A DNA stretch of 64,000 nucleotides. Origin: Paenibacillus arenilitoris (GTDB taxonomy: Bacteria > Bacillota > Bacilli > Paenibacillales > Paenibacillaceae). The notes beneath the pieces were generated by a model that made no database searches, was not told where the DNA came from, and saw nothing but the letters and a program-made list of their open reading frames with translations. The stretch covers positions 62,001 to 126,000 of the forward strand of contig NZ_JACXIY010000020.1 in NCBI RefSeq assembly GCF_014705655.1, written 5' to 3'. Of the stretch, positions 25,706 through 34,312 are shown in pieces. Positions within the stretch are counted from its first letter, which is position 1. The number at the start of each line of letters is the position of its first letter. Made by a program: the position numbers and the translations under genes.

Positions 25706-27265
25706 TCATCCTTCCTCACGAAGTTTGCTTGTCGCATTGTGCCGGGCAATGGCGCTCAACAGTCCTTCGAGCGTCGAATCGTCGGCTTCGATAGCCGGCC
25801 GCAAGCCCGCCTCGGCGATCGTCTGCGACGTAATCGGCCCGATGCTTGCGATCGGGATGTCCGCGAGCAGCTCCGCCGGATTCTCGATCCCGTTTCTCTT
25901 CAGCACTTCAAGCAGGTTGGTCACCGTGGACGAACTCGTGAACGTAATCAAATGGATTTCCTTCTCGCGCAGCCACTCGAGCGCCAGCTCGTCCTGCCCC
26001 TCGGCTACGAACGTCTCGTACACGTCGATCTCGGTCGGGAGAAGGCCCAGCGCCTTCAGCTCGCGCGGCAGCACCTCCCGGGCCAGATCTCCGCGCGGCA
26101 GCAGCACGCGCTCGCCGGGCTTCAGCCGCGAAGCGAGCCGCTCCAGCAAGCCTTCCGCATGGAACTTCACGGGAAGCTCCTCGGCGATCAGCCCCCGCCG
26201 CGCCAGCGCTTCGGCCGTCTTCGGACCGACCGCCGCCAGGCTCGCGCCGTGGAACCGTCTCGCGTCGATCCGGAATTTGCGAAGCCAATCGAAGAAATAG
26301 TCGACTCCGTTCACGCTAGTAAACATAAGCCAGTCGTATTGCTCGGCCTGCTCCAGCGCCGCTTGTAGCGCCTCGACCGCGGCAGGCTCCGCCGACTCCC
26401 TCGTCTCGATGACGGGAAACTCGCACGGCTCGCCGCCGAGCGCCTCGATCCGGTCGGCAAGCTCGCTTGCCTGCGGCCTGGCGCGCGTGACGAGCACGCG
26501 CAAGCCGAACAGCGGCTTCTTCTCGTACCACTGCAGCTTCTCGCGCTGCAGCACGACCTCGCCGACGACGATGACGGCCGGCGGCTGGAAGCCGGCTTCC
26601 TTCACGACCGTCTCGATCGTCGCCAGCGTGCCGACGACCGTGCGCTGCTCGACCCGCGTCCCCCAGCGAATAAGCGCTACCGGCGTTTCCGGCGCCTTGC
26701 CGTGCTTCATCAGCTGATCGGCGATATAGCCGATCTTGGCGACGCCCATCAGAAAAATAAGCGTGCCGGTGGCATTCGTTACTTTGTCCCAATGAATCGA
26801 GCGGTCGAGCTTGTCCGGACTCTCGTGCCCGGTAATGATGGATAACGACGATGCCAGGTCGCGGTGCGTAACCGGAATACCCGCATAAGCGGGCACGGCG
26901 ATCGCGGACGTAATGCCCGGCACGATTTCGAATTCTACCCCGTTGTCGACGAGCAGCTCGGCTTCTTCTCCCACTCGGCCAAAGATCGTCGGATCGCCGC
27001 CCTTCAGCCGGGTCACCGTCTTGCCCTGGAGCGCAAGGTCGACGAGCAGCCGGTTAATTTCCTCCTGCTTCATCGTATGGCGGTCCGGCAGCTTCCCAAC
27101 GTAAATTTTTTCCGTCCCGGGCTTCAAATACCGGAGCAGCCTCGGACTTGCCAGCCGATCGTACACGACGACGTCGCACAGCTTCAAGCATTCGAGCCCC
27201 CGCACCGTAATGAGCTTCGGATCGCCGGGCCCCGCCCCGACCAAATATACTTTCCCCTTATTCAA
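25706..27265 (-). CDS. Fused uroporphyrinogen-III C-methyltransferase (CobA) and uroporphyrinogen-III synthase (HemD)
   Basis: The 519-residue protein has an N-terminal SUMT domain (residues about 1-245: VYLVGAGPGDPKLITVRGLE, then VTRLKGGDPTIFGR) and a C-terminal HemD domain (about 255-519: RVLVTRARPQASELADRIEA onward). It thus makes uroporphyrinogen III and can divert it to precorrin-2 for siroheme or cobalamin. The start is TTG at 27265 with GGGGGA about 7 nt upstream, 4 bp after hemC. The fusion occurs in other Paenibacillaceae and Clostridia but not in B. subtilis. Confidence 0.93.
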   Translation of the reverse strand: MNKGKVYLVGAGPGDPKLITVRGLECLKLCDVVVYDRLASPRLLRYLKPGTEKIYVGKLPDRHTMKQEEINRLLVDLALQGKTVTRLKGGDPTIFGRVGEEAELLVDNGVEFEIVPGITSAIAVPAYAGIPVTHRDLASSLSIITGHESPDKLDRSIHWDKVTNATGTLIFLMGVAKIGYIADQLMKHGKAPETPVALIRWGTRVEQRTVVGTLATIETVVKEAGFQPPAVIVVGEVVLQREKLQWYEKKPLFGLRVLVTRARPQASELADRIEALGGEPCEFPVIETRESAEPAAVEALQAALEQAEQYDWLMFTSVNGVDYFFDWLRKFRIDARRFHGASLAAVGPKTAEALARRGLIAEELPVKFHAEGLLERLASRLKPGERVLLPRGDLAREVLPRELKALGLLPTEIDVYETFVAEGQDELALEWLREKEIHLITFTSSSTVTNLLEVLKRNGIENPAELLADIPIASIGPITSQTIAEAGLRPAIEADDSTLEGLLSAIARHNATSKLREEG

Positions 27266-27269
27266 CTCG

Positions 27270-28235
27270 TTATCCCCCAATTTCCGCCAAAATGCGGTCC
27301 GCGCCGCGCGAGACGAGCGCCGCCGCCACATCGCGGCCTAGCTGCTCCGGATCCGTCCCGCGCTTCGATTCCTTCAGCAGCGTCTCGCCGTCCGGCGTTC
27401 CGACCATGCCGGTCATGCTGAGCAGACGGTCGCCGCCATCCGTGCCGACAATTTCGCAGTACGCGCCGATCGGCACCTGGCAGCCTCCGTTCAGGGCGCC
27501 GAGGAAGCTGCGCTCCGCGCGGACCGCAATCTCCGTCTCTGCGTCGTTATACAAGGAGAGCAGCTCGCGGATTTGCTCGTCGTTCCGCCGGCACTCGATG
27601 CCGAGCGCGCCTTGCCCCACCGCGGGCAGGCATACGTCTACCGGCACGCTTGCCGATATCCGGTCCTCCCAGCCCATTCGCATAAGGCCCGCGGTCGCAA
27701 GCACGATCGCATCGAGCCCCTCCGTCTCCAGCTTGCGGATGCGCGAATCGATATTGCCGCGAATGGATTCCAGCTTCAGATCCTCTCTGGCATGCTTCAG
27801 CTGGCTCGACCGGCGCAGGCTGCTCGTTCCGACGCGCGCGCCGCGCGGCAGGTCGGCGAGGCTGCTTCCCTGGCGCATAATGAGGCAATCCCTCGGATCG
27901 ACGCGCTTCGGGACGGCGCCGTTCATTAGCCCTTCCGGCAGCTCGTAAGGCATATCCTTCATGCTGTGGACGGCAAGATCGATCTCGCCGCTCAGCAGCG
28001 CTTGTTCGATTTCCTTCACGAACAAGCCCTTCCCGCCGACCTTCGACAGCGTCACGTCGAGAATCCGGTCGCCCTTGGTCACGATTTTTTTGATCTCGAA
28101 TTTGTAATCGCAGCCGTGCTCGCGGCTTATCCGCTCAAGATCGTCGATGACTTGACCCGTCTGCGTGAGCGCCAGCGCGCTTTGTCTTGTGCCGACAACG
28201 ATCACTCGTTGTCCGTTATGCTTCTTCTCCATCAT
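27270..28235 (-). CDS. hemC: Hydroxymethylbilane synthase (porphobilinogen deaminase)
   Basis: The 321-residue enzyme polymerises four porphobilinogens. Motifs include VVGTRQSALALTQ, KGLFVKEIEQALL, HSMKDMPYELPEG and the dipyrromethane-cofactor cysteine in ALNGGCQVPIGAY. The ATG at 28235 has GGGGGC upstream and overlaps the previous gene in an ATGA, so the genes are translationally coupled. Confidence 0.97.
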   Translation of the reverse strand: MMEKKHNGQRVIVVGTRQSALALTQTGQVIDDLERISREHGCDYKFEIKKIVTKGDRILDVTLSKVGGKGLFVKEIEQALLSGEIDLAVHSMKDMPYELPEGLMNGAVPKRVDPRDCLIMRQGSSLADLPRGARVGTSSLRRSSQLKHAREDLKLESIRGNIDSRIRKLETEGLDAIVLATAGLMRMGWEDRISASVPVDVCLPAVGQGALGIECRRNDEQIRELLSLYNDAETEIAVRAERSFLGALNGGCQVPIGAYCEIVGTDGGDRLLSMTGMVGTPDGETLLKESKRGTDPEQLGRDVAAALVSRGADRILAEIGG

Positions 28236-28879
28236 GGTTGCCCCCTGTCTAATCGATGCAGCAGGCCGGTTAGCCACTCGTCGGCATCGATATTGCTACG
28301 GTTATGCCGCTGCAACGCCTCTTCCGCGGCCAGCTTCAATACGATCCTTCGTTGCCGCTCGTCCGGAAGGCGGCTGACCGCCTTCTCGCGCAAGCTGCGC
28401 AAGCGGGCGGTCACTTGTTCATATTCCGGCCCGTAGCGCTCTGCCAGCTCCGTCTTGATCAACTGGGATAGCGCCGGACTCGCGCCCGACGCGGTGACGG
28501 CAAGCAGCAGATCGCCCCTGCGGACGACCGACGGCGAAATAAACGTTCCCCGCTCCGCCTCGTCGGCCGCGTTGACCAGCGCGCCGTGCCGCTCGCCGTC
28601 GGCGGCGATCGCCGCGTTGACGCGCCTGTCGTTCGTGGCCGCGAACAGCAGCCAGGCGCCGGCGCTATCTGCCTCCTCATACTCCCTAAGCTCCGTCCGG
28701 ATGACGCCTTCCTCCGCCAGCTTCCCGATCGCCGGCGTAACGTCGGGGCTGATTACGGTCACTTGATCGGCGCCCGCTTCGAGCAGGCCGAGCAGCTTCC
28801 GCTGCGCCACTCCGCCGCCGCCTACGATGACGCAGCGCTTGCCGCGCAGCTGCAGTACGACCGGATAATATCCATTCAT
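28232..28879 (-). CDS. sirC: Precorrin-2 dehydrogenase (siroheme synthase N-terminal domain type)
   Basis: The 215-residue protein has an N-terminal NAD-binding fold (VVLQLRGKRCVIVGGGGVAQ) and the family motifs FAATNDRRVNAA and GTFISPSVVRRGDLLLAVTA. It oxidises precorrin-2 to sirohydrochlorin, the step after the CobA domain two genes downstream. No chelatase domain is visible. The stop overlaps the hemC start (ATGA). Confidence 0.9.
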   Translation of the reverse strand: MNGYYPVVLQLRGKRCVIVGGGGVAQRKLLGLLEAGADQVTVISPDVTPAIGKLAEEGVIRTELREYEEADSAGAWLLFAATNDRRVNAAIAADGERHGALVNAADEAERGTFISPSVVRRGDLLLAVTASGASPALSQLIKTELAERYGPEYEQVTARLRSLREKAVSRLPDERQRRIVLKLAAEEALQRHNRSNIDADEWLTGLLHRLDRGQP

Positions 28880-28899
28880 GAGAATAACCTCCGCCGCCG

Positions 28900-29712
28900 T
28901 TAGTGAAAAGATGAAATCGAGTTCGCGAGCAAATTCAAAATCAACGTCCCGAAGGCGAGCATGTAAAGCCTGGCCAGCTGCTGCCCCGGCCGCTTCAAGC
29001 GCGCCCGCTGGTACACGTAGATGACGTACATCGTCAGCGTCGCGCAGGAGGTGACGACCTTCCAGTCGAAGAGCAGCGACGCCCGCCCCTCGACGAGTAC
29101 CGACGTGACGGCGATCGCGAGCGACATCGCGAGCAGCGGCACGCCGATTATGACCGCGCGGTCCCCGTACCGCTCGATCAGCTCGAGGCTCGGCAGCCGC
29201 CTGACGAAGCTCGTCCAGCGCTTCCGCTTCAATTGGTTATGGAGAAACAAATACATGCCCGCGAACAGCGCCCCGATGGTCAGCGCCGCATAAGCGCACA
29301 GCACAAGGCTGATATGTATGTACAGAAGCTCGCGCGTCGTCCTCCATACCGCAAGCGACTCGCCGCCCCCTTGATTGCTGTACAGGTTGAGGGCGAGCAC
29401 CGCGAATCCGATGACGTTGACGAAAAAAACGACGAAATCGATTTTGATGAACCGGCTGATGACGAGCGAGATCGTAATCAGCAGCCAGGTAAAGCCTAAC
29501 CAGTATTCAAACGGGGTGACGGCGGTCATCTGCAGGTGGGACGCGATGCGCCAGATCAGGTAGCCGGTTTGTAATACCCATACAAAAATAAGCAGCCCTG
29601 CTCCTATCCGTTTCGCTCTCAGACTCGCGTTCATGAAGTCGGAGAAAAAAAACAGTAGGCTCAGGGCGTAAATGTAAAGTATCGCATCGTATAGCCAAGT
29701 TTGCGTCGCCAT
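28900..29712 (-). CDS. hemX: HemX-like, cytochrome c assembly (CcsA-fold) membrane protein
   Basis: The 270-residue protein has about eight membrane helices and CcsA/HemX-type features: HISLVLCAYAALTIGALFAG and the late FDWKVVTSCATLTMYVIYVY. In Bacillus HemX negatively affects HemA levels. The position directly after hemA agrees. Confidence 0.9.
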   Translation of the reverse strand: MATQTWLYDAILYIYALSLLFFFSDFMNASLRAKRIGAGLLIFVWVLQTGYLIWRIASHLQMTAVTPFEYWLGFTWLLITISLVISRFIKIDFVVFFVNVIGFAVLALNLYSNQGGGESLAVWRTTRELLYIHISLVLCAYAALTIGALFAGMYLFLHNQLKRKRWTSFVRRLPSLELIERYGDRAVIIGVPLLAMSLAIAVTSVLVEGRASLLFDWKVVTSCATLTMYVIYVYQRARLKRPGQQLARLYMLAFGTLILNLLANSISSFH

Positions 29713-29734
29713 AGTTCCTCCACATTGCGGCCCT

Positions 29735-31117
29735 CTATCTTGTAATAGGTGCTAACACCACCGAAGCTGCATGGGTTTGAACGTTTTTCTTTTTTGCCGC
29801 AACGACAGTTTCTGCTGCCGCGTCAAGCTCGGCTTGGCGCGTCTTAGCAAGCTCATCCTCCAGCGCGAACAGCTTGACGAACATATCCATCGCTTCGTCC
29901 GCCCGCTTCTCGCCGGCCATTTCCTTAATGCGCAAAATCGGATCCTGCATCATTTGATTGACGATGCTCTTCGTCAGCTTGCGGATGACCTTCAGCTCGT
30001 GCTCCTCAAGGTCCGGCAACTTATTCATGAGACTGTTCATCGTCCCCTCGTGAATGTCCGCCGCCTTCGTCTGCAGCGCGCGGATCAGCGGAACGACGCC
30101 AAGCGTCTTGTACCACTGCTCGAACAGCTCCATCTCTTCGCTGATCATGGCCTCGATCTTGGCCGCTTCCTGGCGGCGATGCTCCAGATTGCTCTCCACG
30201 ATGCCCTCCAGGTCGTCGATGTCGTACAGAAATACGTTCTCGACCGCCGCGATGGACGGATCCAGATCGCGAGGAACCGCGATATCGATCATGAACAGAG
30301 GCTTCGCCTTGCGGCGCCGCATCGCTTCCGAGACCTGCCGGCGCGTCAGCACGTAGCCGTCCGAGCCGGTGGAGCTAATAATGATGTCCGCTTCGTGCAG
30401 CTTATCGGCGGCCTCGTCCATCGACCAGGCGATCCCGTTAAACTTGTCCGCGAGAGCAGCCGCCCGCTCGAAGGTCCGGTTCACGACGATGACCCGCTCC
30501 GCGCCGTTCGCGTACAGATGCTTCGCCGTCAGCTCGCCGGTTTCGCCGGCGCCGATGACCATAACCGTCTTCTTGCTGAATTGTCCGAAAATCCGCTTGC
30601 CGAGCTCGACGGCCGCGTAGCTGACCGATACGGCCGACTCGCCGATCGTCGTCTCGGTATGCGCGCGCTTCGCCATCGTCAGCGCCTGCTTGAACAGCAT
30701 GTTGAACAGCGTTCCGGTCGTTTTCTGCTGCTGGGCCAGCAGAAACGCGTTCTTGACTTGACCGAGAATCTGGGTCTCGCCGATCACCATCGAATCGAGC
30801 CCGCTCGCCACGCGGAACAGATGGTCGATCGCCTTATTATCCTCGTACATATATAAATGGTTCGTAAACTGCTGCCGCGGCAGGTTGAACCACTTCTCCA
30901 TGAAGCTCCGGATATAATGTCCGCACAAATGATGCCTGTCAACGACTGCATAGATCTCCGTTCGATTGCAGGTCGCTACAATAACACATTCCATGATGCT
31001 TTGTGTCTGCATGAGCTGTGTCAGCGCATCGGGCAAATCCCGTTCCGCGAACGCGAATTGTTCTCTCACTTCTACGGGAGCCGTCCGGTAATTCAGTCCG
31101 ACTGCGATAATGTGCAT
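29735..31117 (-). CDS. hemA: Glutamyl-tRNA reductase
   Basis: The 460-residue enzyme reduces Glu-tRNA(Glu) to glutamate-1-semialdehyde, the first committed step of the C5 heme pathway. Visible motifs: LNYRTAPVEVREQFAF, the nucleophilic-cysteine segment VIVATCNRTEIYAV, and the NADPH-binding VMVIGAGETGELTAKHL. It heads a seven-gene operon (hemA-hemX-sirC-hemC-cobA/hemD-hemB-hemL). Its promoter region contains a large palindrome, listed separately. Confidence 0.97.
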   Translation of the reverse strand: MHIIAVGLNYRTAPVEVREQFAFAERDLPDALTQLMQTQSIMECVIVATCNRTEIYAVVDRHHLCGHYIRSFMEKWFNLPRQQFTNHLYMYEDNKAIDHLFRVASGLDSMVIGETQILGQVKNAFLLAQQQKTTGTLFNMLFKQALTMAKRAHTETTIGESAVSVSYAAVELGKRIFGQFSKKTVMVIGAGETGELTAKHLYANGAERVIVVNRTFERAAALADKFNGIAWSMDEAADKLHEADIIISSTGSDGYVLTRRQVSEAMRRRKAKPLFMIDIAVPRDLDPSIAAVENVFLYDIDDLEGIVESNLEHRRQEAAKIEAMISEEMELFEQWYKTLGVVPLIRALQTKAADIHEGTMNSLMNKLPDLEEHELKVIRKLTKSIVNQMMQDPILRIKEMAGEKRADEAMDMFVKLFALEDELAKTRQAELDAAAETVVAAKKKNVQTHAASVVLAPITR

Positions 31118-31171
31118 GCGCGGTCACCTGCCTCCTTCTTTACTGTGTATGATCCGTCGATGTTAACGATA

Positions 31172-31219
31172 AGTATATCACAATTCGACATTCAGATATT
31201 ATTCATTTATGAATAATAT
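31172..31219 (-). promoter_or_regulatory. hemA promoter with palindromic operator candidate
   Basis: On the minus strand a TATACT -10 box lies at 31177-31172. The expected -35 position is covered by a perfect inverted repeat, ATATTATTCAT-TT-ATGAATAATAT (31196-31219). The layout suits a repressor that blocks polymerase. The arms recall the AT-rich PerR/Fur-type boxes that control the hem operon in B. subtilis but do not match the TTATAATnATTATAA consensus exactly. Regulator identity is inference. Confidence 0.55.
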
Positions 31220-31261
31220 TTGAAAAGTACAACCTCATTATTCCCTATTGTTACAAAGAAA

Positions 31262-31288
31262 TAACCATGGACGCCGGGCCCATGGTTA
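31262..31288 (-). terminator. Terminator after speD
   Basis: A 9-bp stem TAACCATGG / CCATGGTTA with a 9-nt loop is followed on the minus strand by TTTCTTTG. It lies 27 bp after the speD stop. Confidence 0.75.
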
Positions 31289-31314
31289 CATCTCACGTTC
31301 ATTAATTAACGCTC

Positions 31315-31713
31315 TTAGACGAGCTCGATTTGTTTCATCTTTGGTTCTTCGACTTGCAACTCGCCCATTCCGCGCACCAGCTTCTTCGCGTAGGCTTGCT
31401 TCGGCTTCAGTACAGCGAGCATGTAGTCGATCGCAAGCTGAGGATCAACGGTTTCACCGCAGGTATAGCAGTCCAGTGCGGCAAAGCCTCTCTCAGGATA
31501 CGTATGAATCGAGAGATGACTCTCCGACAGCAGCACGAGCACGGTTGCTCCTTGAGGTTCGAATTGTTTCGCTTGAACGGACAATACGGTTGCACCACAA
31601 GCTTCAGCAGCTTCTACCATGTGTGATTGCAAAAATTCAGCGCTGTTCAGTAGATCGAAGTCTACTCCCCAAGTGTCAACAGCAACGTGTCTTCCGAAAG
31701 TTGAGTATTCCAT
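31315..31713 (-). CDS. speD: S-adenosylmethionine decarboxylase proenzyme (class 1B type)
   Basis: The 132-residue pyruvoyl enzyme has the self-cleavage site between Glu64 and Ser65 in LLSESHLSIHTYPERG, plus a conserved cysteine in ALDCYTCGE. It makes decarboxylated SAM for spermidine synthesis. Length matches the short bacterial form. No spermidine synthase gene lies nearby. Confidence 0.95.
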   Translation of the reverse strand: MEYSTFGRHVAVDTWGVDFDLLNSAEFLQSHMVEAAEACGATVLSVQAKQFEPQGATVLVLLSESHLSIHTYPERGFAALDCYTCGETVDPQLAIDYMLAVLKPKQAYAKKLVRGMGELQVEEPKMKQIELV

Positions 31714-31996
31714 CTTTCGGTTCCCCCTTCCTAGGAATAAAATGTTTGAAAAATTTCATCCGCTAGGACCTACGTCATTCACTTCTCGAGGGATTAATCT
31801 CTCGCAACATAACTATGTCCTGAGTGAATCCTGGTTCCTATTATTCTGTTCAACAATGTTTTCAACGAGAATAAAAATAACATCTATCCGTGATAATTGC
31901 AACCCTTTTTTTTCGCGAGGTGCGATTTGGCATTTCCGCCGCAGTCCCGTATACAATGTATGAGCATACGGCTTATCCCGCAACGCTTTTTTCCGG
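31714..31996. other. Intergenic region upstream of speD
   Basis: AT-rich 283-bp gap between two minus-strand genes. Two sigma-A-like signals for speD are visible on the minus strand: TTGCAA-17 nt-TATTTT (about 31910-31882) and TTGAAA about 25 bp downstream with a poor -10. Either would leave a leader of 130-170 nt. I see no gene. Confidence 0.4.
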
Positions 31997-32689
31997 TCAG
32001 CCCGCCATATTATTTTTCGTGTCCGATTCGCTGAATACCGAGATATGATCCACTTTGCCGGTCGACTCCGGGATAACGAATTTCAATTGGAATTGCTCGT
32101 TGATCTCGTAGGCGTATATGTCGTCCGAGCCGTTAACCGTTTCCTTGTCGGCCTTGCCGAGAGCCGCTTCGATATCCTTCAGCGTAATCGAATGAAGCTC
32201 GTCCGCATAAGCTCTTATATCGAAGACGATCATCCCCTTGTTGTACCCGAAGGTAATGCCTTTCTTCTCGTAAGCCGCATAAATGCCCTTGCCGGCCGTT
32301 TCGTTCGTGTCCGGCTTGCCCCATGCCTTCTCGATCTCGTCGAAGAGGGCCGTATGAGCGGCATATTCGCAGCCCGGAACCTTGCCTTTCTTCGCCAACT
32401 CGACGAGCTCGCCGATCGTCACGGCGCCCTCGGAGGGCACTTCGCCGCCGTTGCCCGTATCGCTGCCCGGCGTATCAAGCCCGCCCGAGGGCTCGTCTGC
32501 AGGCGGCGCGCTAGGCTCCCCGCTTGGCTCGATGCTTGGCTCGATGCTCGGTTCGGTGCTGGGCGCTTCCGATGCAGGCGGCTGGACGTTCGGCTCGTCG
32601 CCGCTGCACGCGCCTAGTGATAAGGCGAGCGCGAAGATAATGCCCGCCGCGAATGGTTTGAATCGTCTCGATTGTTTCATTTCGTTCAC
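31997..32689 (-). CDS. Lipoprotein with DUF4309 (YjgB-like) domain
   Basis: The 230-residue protein has a signal peptide ending in the lipobox LGAC (Cys near residue 28), a Ser/Glu/Pro repeat linker (EPSIEPSIEPSGEPSAPPAD) and a C-terminal DUF4309 domain (TIGELVELAKKGKVPGCEYA, then GKGIYAAYEKKGITFGYNKG). It should be anchored to the outer face of the membrane. Function is unknown. It is likely monocistronic. Confidence 0.75.
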   Translation of the reverse strand: MNEMKQSRRFKPFAAGIIFALALSLGACSGDEPNVQPPASEAPSTEPSIEPSIEPSGEPSAPPADEPSGGLDTPGSDTGNGGEVPSEGAVTIGELVELAKKGKVPGCEYAAHTALFDEIEKAWGKPDTNETAGKGIYAAYEKKGITFGYNKGMIVFDIRAYADELHSITLKDIEAALGKADKETVNGSDDIYAYEINEQFQLKFVIPESTGKVDHISVFSESDTKNNMAG

Positions 32690-32892
32690 TCCTGTCTGTC
32701 TGGTACGGTAGTCGTTACCTACAGGTGTAACCGGCTGGCGCCGTCCTTTGGAGGCATACGCTCGTTTCGCGATGAAATATAAGCTAATTTATAAGTGCAA
32801 AGCTTATAACTGCTTATATTTTAAAAACCGCTCTCTATTACTAACCGCTTCGCGCTTCGATTTGTTGCAGCTCTCGGCCATGAAAAAAATGA

Positions 32893-32923
32893 GAAAAAAA
32901 GAGGAGCCGCTTCAAGCAGCTCC
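32893..32923 (-). terminator. Terminator after the 196-aa gene
   Basis: Stem GGAGC-GCTT / AAGC-GCTCC (32903-32923) is followed on the minus strand by TTTTTTT. It lies 18 bp beyond the stop at 32941. Confidence 0.8.
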
Positions 32924-32940
32924 CCGATTTATAAAATTCG

Positions 32941-33531
32941 TTACGCCTCGAGTATGAATAATTTCCGCGTTAACTCCGTTAAACGCTCGTCGATTTTGAC
33001 GATTTCGGCGGCTTCGCCCGCTTGGTTGCGCAGGTCGAGCAGCTCGTTGACCGCGCTGTTGATCAGGTCGATCTCCCGCTCGATCAGCCGGCTTCGGAAT
33101 ACCCGCTCCAGCTGTCCGCGCGTATCCTTGAACTCGAATACGATGCGGTCGCCCGATTGGGAGCTTTCGACGATTTTTTCGACGGTGCCGTTCCTATAAT
33201 GATAAATCATCGTATAATGGCTGTAGATTCGGTTGACGATCGCGCTGCCGCGGAAAGCCGACACCGCTTTGCGCATGGCATTGGTAAGTCTTGGCCCAAC
33301 AAGACGGCAAGAAAGTACGCATACATAATAGTCTTTTTGACGTTCGAATGTCAGTCGGACTTCTTCCCTCCCTGCTACGTCTTCGAGAACGAGCTCCTGG
33401 TTTCCATTGTCGAGCACAAGCACCTCTAGGCGCAATTGCTGCTCTTCGAACAATCGGATAAACTTCGCCATCTCTTCATTCGTCAATTGCAGTTTGGCAT
33501 TTACATACTCCGTGGCTAGCCGCTTAGCCAT
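32941..33531 (-). CDS. Conserved hypothetical protein, 196 residues
   Basis: I do not recognise a domain. The protein (MAKRLATEYVNAKLQLTNEE...) is soluble, charged and mixed alpha/beta, with a likely C-terminal helical pair (about residues 150-190, rich in Glu, Leu and Arg). The start has a clear TTGAGGAG site 6 nt upstream; 21 further codons open upstream lack one. It has its own terminator and appears to be a single-gene unit between engB and the DUF4309 lipoprotein gene. Confidence 0.75.
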   Translation of the reverse strand: MAKRLATEYVNAKLQLTNEEMAKFIRLFEEQQLRLEVLVLDNGNQELVLEDVAGREEVRLTFERQKDYYVCVLSCRLVGPRLTNAMRKAVSAFRGSAIVNRIYSHYTMIYHYRNGTVEKIVESSQSGDRIVFEFKDTRGQLERVFRSRLIEREIDLINSAVNELLDLRNQAGEAAEIVKIDERLTELTRKLFILEA

Positions 33532-33724
33532 AAAAAATCTCCTCAATTCTTTGAACTTGCATGCTTTGGTCTTAAGTATATTATACGTGATCAAAGCTTT
33601 TTATTCCTGCCGTCCAGCGCCGATATTTACGCATATTCCACAAAAAAACGGAGGAATTCACGAGGAAGGGCGACTTTTTCGCTATATCCTCTGCTTTATA
33701 TAAGAACTTGCCCGGCATGCTCCC

Positions 33725-34312
33725 TTATGTGGCAATCGCTTCCGAAATGACCTCCCAGAGCCGTTCGCGCCCGAGCCCGGATTCCGACGAGAACAGCACT
33801 ACGGAATCGCGCGGGTCCGCTTCCAGCGTCGTTTTGATCATTTTGATATGCTTGTCCCATTTCGATCTCGGAATTTTGTCCGCTTTCGTGGCGACGATGC
33901 ACGTCGGAATTTCATAATGCTTCAGCCAGTGGTACATTTGCTGGTCCTGCTTCGACGGCTCGTGCCGGATGTCGATGACGAGCAGCTGCAGCTTCAGCTG
34001 CTCCCGTTCGCGGATGTACCGCTCGATCATTTCGCCGAATTGCTCGCGCTGCGTCTTCGATACTTTGGCGTAGCCGTAGCCGGGAAAATCGACGAGATAG
34101 ACGAAATCATTGACCCTATAGTAGTTAAGCTGCTGGGTTTTGCCCGGCTGCGAGCTCGTCCTCGCCAAGTTCTTGCGGAGGATGAGCTTGTTGATGAGCG
34201 ACGATTTCCCGACGTTCGAACGCCCTGCCAGAGCGATCTCTGGCAAGGCGTCTTCAGGGTATTGATGAGGTTTGACCGCACTGACGACAAACTGCGCATC
34301 TGTTATTTTCAT
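33725..34312 (-). CDS. engB: Ribosome biogenesis GTPase EngB (YsxC/YihA)
   Basis: The 195-residue GTPase has G1 (GRSNVGKSSLINKL), G2/G3 (TSQPGKTQQLNYY, VDFPGYGYAKVSK) and G4 (VATKADKI). It is needed for 50S subunit assembly. Its ATG overlaps the lonA stop in an ATGA, the lonA-ysxC coupling seen in Bacillus. Confidence 0.97.
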   Translation of the reverse strand: MKITDAQFVVSAVKPHQYPEDALPEIALAGRSNVGKSSLINKLILRKNLARTSSQPGKTQQLNYYRVNDFVYLVDFPGYGYAKVSKTQREQFGEMIERYIREREQLKLQLLVIDIRHEPSKQDQQMYHWLKHYEIPTCIVATKADKIPRSKWDKHIKMIKTTLEADPRDSVVLFSSESGLGRERLWEVISEAIAT

